From an uncultured Oscillibacter sp. (GTDB lineage Bacteria; Bacillota; Clostridia; Oscillospirales; Oscillospiraceae): 5,973 nucleotides of DNA. Location: NCBI GenBank assembly GCA_905236835.1, contig CAJOQY010000157.1:1-5973 (forward strand). The letters run 5' to 3'. The notes under the pieces were generated by a model. That model had not been told where the DNA came from, made no database searches, and saw only the letters and a list, made by a program, of their open reading frames with translations. Made by a program: the position numbers and the translations under genes. Positions 1-3,247 of this stretch are shown here, piece after piece. Each line of letters starts with the position of its first letter. The first letter of the stretch is position 1.

Positions 1-117
1 AAATCCCCCCAGCCGCTTCGCGGCTTTCCCCCCTTTGACAAGGGGGGCTTGAGACGCTTTCTCCCGTTTTTGCCCCCCTTGTCAAAGGGGGGTGGCGCGT
101 CAGCGCCGGGGGGATTT
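1..117. repeat. Nested palindromic repeat element (REP/MITE-like), no coding capacity
   Basis: The segment is bounded by perfect 10-bp inverted ends, AAATCCCCCC (1-10) and GGGGGGATTT (108-117). Just inside each end is a small GC hairpin: AGCCGC/GCGGCT with a TTC loop (11-25) and GGCGC/GCGCC with a GTCA loop (94-107). Further in, CCCCCCTTTGACAAGGGGGG (28-47) is the exact reverse complement of 73-92, separated by a 25-nt spacer (48-72). Each 20-bp arm can also fold alone as an 8-bp stem with a 4-nt loop, so the element can form either one long hairpin or two short ones. This layout is typical of small non-autonomous palindromic repeats (REP/MITE class). It lies downstream of recJ and could act as an mRNA 3'-end structure, but neither end has a clean U-tract. 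Mobility is inferred from shape only; the left flank lies at the window edge, so no target-site duplication can be checked. Confidence 0.85.
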
Positions 118-137
118 GTTCAAGTGAATGACATTGT

Positions 138-220
138 GTCAAAGGGGGGTGGCGGCGCGTTGGCCGTCCGCCAAGAACCGCCGGGGGGATTCAATGAAGT
201 GAATCAGAAAACGGGGGATT
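138..220. repeat. Second, diverged half-copy of the palindromic repeat, abutting the recJ stop
   Basis: GTCAAAGGGGGGTGGCG at 138-154 repeats 81-97 of the first element. GGGGGGATT (183-191) followed closely by AAGTGAAT (197-204) repeats 108-116 and 122-129. Between these anchors the simple 5-bp hairpin of the first copy is replaced by a larger one: GGCGG (151-155) pairs with CCGCC (178-182), enclosing TTGGC/GCCAA (160-164 with 170-174). A further GGGGGATT occurs at 213-220 and overlaps the recJ stop codon (219-221). The left half of the palindrome is missing here, so this is a partial copy or a tandem duplication of the right half. It may serve as the 3' untranslated structure of recJ; that role is inference. 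Confidence 0.7.
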
Positions 221-2294
221 ATTTTAATTTCATACGTTTCAGATAAGGGCAGTCGTCCAGAATGACTTTGCCTTTCCGCGGCGGACGGGTCACGAATGAT
301 TTCCCTTCCGTTTCCCGGACGGCAATCAAACCGCGTTCCCGGAAAACCTCAACGGCCAGACAGGCGCGCGGGAAAGCGTCATGGCCGCCTATGGTCTCGG
401 ACAGATAGCGGAGCCACGGCAGAGTATCCCGTTCCGCGCCGTGACGTTGGGGAACGCTTTTCTCGATTCCGTGCCAGCACCCGGCGAACTGCGAGCGGGT
501 AAGGGTTACGCGGCGGATTTCCGCGCGGGTCAGCGTTTCCCCCGCGACAAGCCGGCGAACCATCGCAATATCCTGAGATTCGCTCTCATTGGGCAGGACG
601 GAGGGTCGAATATCCAGCAATTGCAACTGCAGACTGGTGACATCGCGGAACGTATTGGACTCGATATAAAAGGCGGCGTCGACACGCGCGTTTTTATGAA
701 TGCCGCTGGATGCTTCCGTGACGCCGAAGAAAATCGCGTCGAAGGTATTATTATTATGATAATCGCCAAGGCGGAGTTTTAAATGCCGCCCCTGTCCCAC
801 GTCCTGCACGGATTTGGCGGTCACGCCGGGAAGGGCGAAAACCGGCCTGAAATTCCCGGAGCCATACGGTTCCAGCGCGTCCAGCGCGTCCGCCTGTTCC
901 AATGTCAGATCTTCCGGGGATACGGCGGCGTCGATGGTCAGCGTGGAAACCGGTCTGGAGCCGCCAAAAAAATTTGATACAAATTCATTCATGCGGACGC
1001 GGAACGCGTCAATCTTTTCGCGCCGGATCGTAAATCCGGCGGCGAGCGCGTGTCCGCCGTAAGCCTCCAGCAGATCGGCGCAATATTCCAGCGCGTTTAA
1101 TAAATTCAAGCCGCCGACGGTCCGGCAGGAGCCTTTTCCGGTTTCGCCCCTGAGATGAATCATGAACGACGGACAGCCGTACTGTTCGCACAGCCGCGCC
1201 GCGACGATACCCAATACGCCCTGATGCCACACGTCGCTTGCCAGAATCAGCGCGTTTTTCAGTTCCGGCGGCATTTGGGATATTTTTTCCACGGCGTCGG
1301 CGAAAATCGTCTGTTCCACGCGCTGACGTTCGCGGTTTAACTCGCATAAGCGTTTGGCCAGTTCCTCGGCTTTGGCCGGGTCGCGGGTTTCCAGCAGATC
1401 CGCGGCCAGATCGGCGTCGCCCATGCGCCCGGCGGCGTTCAGCCGCGGGGACAGTACAAAGCCGATTTTCGTGGACGTGATCTCTTTTTCCCACAAGCCG
1501 GTTTCTTTTAATAACGCCGACAGGCCGATAAACGGCGTATCCCGGAGGCGTTTTAATCCCTTCGTGACAATAATACGGTTTTCGCCCGTCATGCGCATGA
1601 CATCGGCGATTGTCCCGAGCGTGACCAGCGCGCAATATCTGTCGAATAACATATCCGCCTGATCTTCGCCGCCCAGCGCGAGAACCAGTTTCAGCGCCAC
1701 GCCGCAGCCGGCCAGAAATTTAAACGGATACGCGCAGTCAGGCCGGTGCGGGTCCACGACGGCGACGGCGTCCGGCAGTTCGCCCTTGCACGCGTGATGA
1801 TCCGTAATCACGACATCCAGCCCGATGCTTTTCGCGTAAGCCGCCTCTTCGTTGCCGGTAATGCCGCAGTCTACCGTGATAATCAAATCCGCGCCCTGCT
1901 CTTTCAAATTTAATATCGCGCTTTTTGACAGCCCGTATCCGTCCTCGACGCGCCGGGGAATATATCTCAGGCAATCAACGCCCTGTCGCCTGAGATAATC
2001 TTTTAACAATACCGTGGAAGTAATGCCGTCCACGTCGTAATCGCCGAAAATGGCGATTGTCTCATGATTTTCGATTGCTTTCCGGACGCGGCTGACGGCT
2101 TGATCCATGTCTTTCATCAGCATGGGCGACAGGGATAATTTTTCATCCCGGCGCAAAGCGTTTTCGGCGTCGTCCGGCGTATGAATCTCACGCGCGGCCA
2201 GAACCCGCGCCAACAGTCCGGGATACCCTGCCCCGCGCAGAATTTTTTCCGCGTCCGGGTCCGGCGTTCCGATGTCCCATTTTTCAAATTTCAA
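219..2294 (-). CDS. recJ: Single-stranded-DNA-specific 5'-3' exonuclease RecJ
   Basis: RecJ is a cytoplasmic, metal-dependent exonuclease that degrades single-stranded DNA from the 5' end in RecF-pathway recombination, mismatch repair and base-excision repair. The 691-residue protein shows the DHH phosphoesterase motifs in order: GDYDVDG (84-90), VDCG (141-144), the signature TDHH (164-167) and VVDPH (179-183). SPRLNAAGRMGDA (282-294) follows. The DHHA1 domain has WHQGVLGIVAARL (356-368) and YGGHALAAGF (412-421). An OB-fold-like DNA-binding segment spans about 450-563. Residues about 575-691 form an extra C-terminal domain ending in KGKVILDDCPYLKRM, a type I associate with Firmicutes RecJ. 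Length is longer than Escherichia coli RecJ (577 aa). All acidic metal ligands appear present. The start is TTG at 2294: an in-frame TGA lies two codons upstream, and the next Met is near residue 58, too far in. It has its own promoter and ends in TAA inside a repeat element. Confidence 0.97.
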   Translation of the reverse strand: MKFEKWDIGTPDPDAEKILRGAGYPGLLARVLAAREIHTPDDAENALRRDEKLSLSPMLMKDMDQAVSRVRKAIENHETIAIFGDYDVDGITSTVLLKDYLRRQGVDCLRYIPRRVEDGYGLSKSAILNLKEQGADLIITVDCGITGNEEAAYAKSIGLDVVITDHHACKGELPDAVAVVDPHRPDCAYPFKFLAGCGVALKLVLALGGEDQADMLFDRYCALVTLGTIADVMRMTGENRIIVTKGLKRLRDTPFIGLSALLKETGLWEKEITSTKIGFVLSPRLNAAGRMGDADLAADLLETRDPAKAEELAKRLCELNRERQRVEQTIFADAVEKISQMPPELKNALILASDVWHQGVLGIVAARLCEQYGCPSFMIHLRGETGKGSCRTVGGLNLLNALEYCADLLEAYGGHALAAGFTIRREKIDAFRVRMNEFVSNFFGGSRPVSTLTIDAAVSPEDLTLEQADALDALEPYGSGNFRPVFALPGVTAKSVQDVGQGRHLKLRLGDYHNNNTFDAIFFGVTEASSGIHKNARVDAAFYIESNTFRDVTSLQLQLLDIRPSVLPNESESQDIAMVRRLVAGETLTRAEIRRVTLTRSQFAGCWHGIEKSVPQRHGAERDTLPWLRYLSETIGGHDAFPRACLAVEVFRERGLIAVRETEGKSFVTRPPRKGKVILDDCPYLKRMKLK

Positions 2295-2304
2295 AAGTCA
2301 TACG

Positions 2305-2313
2305 CCCCTTTCC
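2305..2313 (-). promoter_or_regulatory. Ribosome binding site supporting the TTG start of recJ
   Basis: On the minus strand GGAAAGGGG ends 10 nt before the TTG at 2294. It is the only purine-rich Shine-Dalgarno-like run in the leader, and it supports the TTG over any internal codon. It also sits 3 nt before an ATG (2299-2301) in another frame that opens a five-codon ORF, MTFEI-stop, running across the TTG. That spacing is too short for efficient initiation, so TTG is preferred. Confidence 0.6.
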
Positions 2314-2350
2314 GGACACATTTTATATTTTTTATTTTTTACCGCTCTTT

Positions 2351-2379
2351 ACTATAACACAAAATGGCGGCGGGGTAAA
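2351..2379 (-). promoter_or_regulatory. Predicted sigma-70/sigma-A promoter for recJ
   Basis: On the minus strand a -35 box TTTACC (2374-2379) is separated by 17 bp from the -10 box TATAGT (2351-2356). The -10 differs from consensus TATAAT at one position and is preceded by TGT, giving an extended -10 (TGnTATAGT). The -35 matches TTGACA at four of six positions. Transcription would begin near 2343-2345, leaving a leader of about 50 nt that is strongly AT-rich (2316-2340) before the ribosome binding site. The -35 box overlaps the loop and 3' arm of the upstream terminator hairpin. This is predicted by inspection only. Confidence 0.65.
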
Positions 2380-2400
2380 GAAAGAATCTCACCCCGCGCC
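2366..2400 (-). terminator. Intrinsic terminator of the amidase-lipoprotein unit, possibly bidirectional
   Basis: GCGGGGT (2370-2376) pairs perfectly with ACCCCGC (2391-2397) around a 14-nt loop. With one bulged G (2369), GGC (2366-2368) extends the stem by pairing with GCC (2398-2400). On the minus strand the hairpin is preceded by an A-rich run and followed by ATTTTGTGTT, a moderate U-tract. Read on the plus strand it is followed by AAATTTTTT, so the shape is that of a bidirectional terminator. It begins 16 nt after the lipoprotein stop codon, the expected place to end that transcript. Confidence 0.7.
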
Positions 2401-2416
2401 AAATTTTTTCATTTGT

Positions 2417-3247
2417 TCAATTTTCCTGATTGTCTCCGGTTTCATCCGGCGGCGGTTTCAGAAGAAATTCCACCAGTCCGACAGGGCCGTTTTCCGGATA
2501 ATAGCGCACAACCGGCCATAATATTTCCGGGTCTGATTCCGTTTCCGATTCCGCGTCCGGGTTTTGCCCCGCGTCCGCGTCCGGATTTGATTCCGGGTTT
2601 GATTCCGTTTCCGGATTCTCGTCCGGATTTTCGTCCGGGTCTGATTCCGGGTCCGGCGCGTCAGGTTCAAATTCCAATTCTTCCCGCAGACGCGCGGCGG
2701 CTTCTTCCACCTGCGCCCGCCCGTCCGGCCCCCAGTAGCCGATACGGACGGCAAGTTCCGTCAAATCGCGCCGGTACGCGTCACGCAATAAACTGTATAC
2801 CGCCTCCGGACTGGTCGCGTTGACAATCGCCTGTAATTGTTTGGCCGTCCTCCGGTAGCCGATTTGTAATTTGACTTCATAATATCCGCGCTGGGCCTGA
2901 CTGGAAGAAGTGATATAAGCGACGGCGTAAGAGCCAAGCGGCGTTTCCTTCTGGATTTCCATCGCCGCTTTTTCCAGCGTGTCGGATACGGTCAGATCAT
3001 CGTCAAAATGATATAATCTGATCGTCGCGTTTTCCTCGTGGCGGTCGATGAGCAATAACAAATCATTGACAATATCTTGATGGCTTTCCGCGCGCAGTGT
3101 CCCGGCGGCCTCGCTCTCCCAGAATTTGCTGCTATGCGGCTCGACCGTCACGGACTGCCGCTCCAAAAGCGGCGCGCAGGAAGTCAGAACACAGGCGGAC
3201 AGGATGATCAAGAAACAGGATTTAATAATTTTTAAAATCATTTTCAT
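2417..3247 (-). CDS. Lipoprotein of unknown function with acidic Pro/Asp/Glu-rich insertion
   Basis: The 276-residue protein begins MKMILKIIKSCFLIILSACV and has a lipobox LTSC, so signal peptidase II should cleave before Cys24, leaving a lipid-anchored protein outside the membrane. Residues about 45-190 form a mixed alpha/beta region with recognisable blocks: DIVNDLLLLIDRH (58-70), PLGSYAVAYITSS (103-115) and GYYEVKLQIGYRRTAKQL (121-138). Residues 194-241 are low complexity, with 20 Asp/Glu and 10 Pro in 48 positions and no Lys or Arg. A short ordered-looking tail, VRYYPENGPVGLVEFLL (247-262), follows. I do not recognise a named family with certainty; the folded part resembles uncharacterised clostridial lipoproteins. 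The ATG at 3247 is chosen because it overlaps the preceding stop as ATGA and puts the signal peptide at the N terminus. A GTG at 3292 would add 15 residues and lacks a ribosome binding site. Coupling implies a shared envelope role with the upstream amidase. Confidence 0.88.
   Translation of the reverse strand: MKMILKIIKSCFLIILSACVLTSCAPLLERQSVTVEPHSSKFWESEAAGTLRAESHQDIVNDLLLLIDRHEENATIRLYHFDDDLTVSDTLEKAAMEIQKETPLGSYAVAYITSSSQAQRGYYEVKLQIGYRRTAKQLQAIVNATSPEAVYSLLRDAYRRDLTELAVRIGYWGPDGRAQVEEAAARLREELEFEPDAPDPESDPDENPDENPETESNPESNPDADAGQNPDAESETESDPEILWPVVRYYPENGPVGLVEFLLKPPPDETGDNQEN
2525..2668 (-). repeat. Low-complexity hexamer-rich tract encoding an acidic Pro-rich linker
   Basis: On the plus strand this stretch is built from variants of GATTCC, GTTTCC and GTCCGG words spaced in multiples of three or six. 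On the coding strand they give Asp-Pro, Glu-Ser, Glu-Asn-Pro and Asn-Pro-Asp/Glu units (lipoprotein residues 194-241). Repeated short words of this sort can expand or contract by slippage in multiples of three without breaking the frame. The product should be an unstructured, negatively charged tether or spacer. Confidence 0.75.
3244..3247 (-). promoter_or_regulatory. ATGA stop-start overlap (translational coupling)
   Basis: On the minus strand the TGA stop of the amidase gene (3244-3246) and the ATG start of the lipoprotein gene (3245-3247) share bases in ATGA. Only a weak GGA lies at a suitable distance upstream (8 nt). Translation of the lipoprotein is therefore probably driven largely by ribosomes terminating on the amidase gene. 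Confidence 0.8.

Noticed and set aside
1..191. CRISPR-like repetition at the left edge
   Set aside because: The copies are only two, differ in length and structure, and are palindromic units without uniform spacers or any cas gene nearby.
42..217. Possible G-quadruplex from six runs of five or six G on the plus strand
   Set aside because: Loops between successive runs are about 15 to 40 nt, far longer than canonical quadruplex loops, and each run pairs better in the palindromic hairpins.
49..246. Plus-strand 65-codon ORF through the repeat cluster
   Set aside because: Its composition only reflects the GGGGGG/CCGCC repeat words, it has no ribosome binding site, and it runs into the end of recJ on the other strand.
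1009..1635. 208-codon minus-strand ORF inside recJ
   Set aside because: It is an Arg-rich alternate frame of recJ, whose own frame carries all conserved motifs throughout.
2298..2321. In-frame TGA upstream of recJ read as selenocysteine or a reassigned codon, giving an ATG start
   Set aside because: The two neighbouring genes end in TGA as a true stop, the upstream ATG has no ribosome binding site, and RecJ proteins need no such N-terminal extension.
2272..2823. Plus-strand 183-codon Pro-rich ORF
   Set aside because: It is the complement of the acidic repeat tract of the lipoprotein gene, crosses the terminator-promoter region, and lacks recognisable domains.
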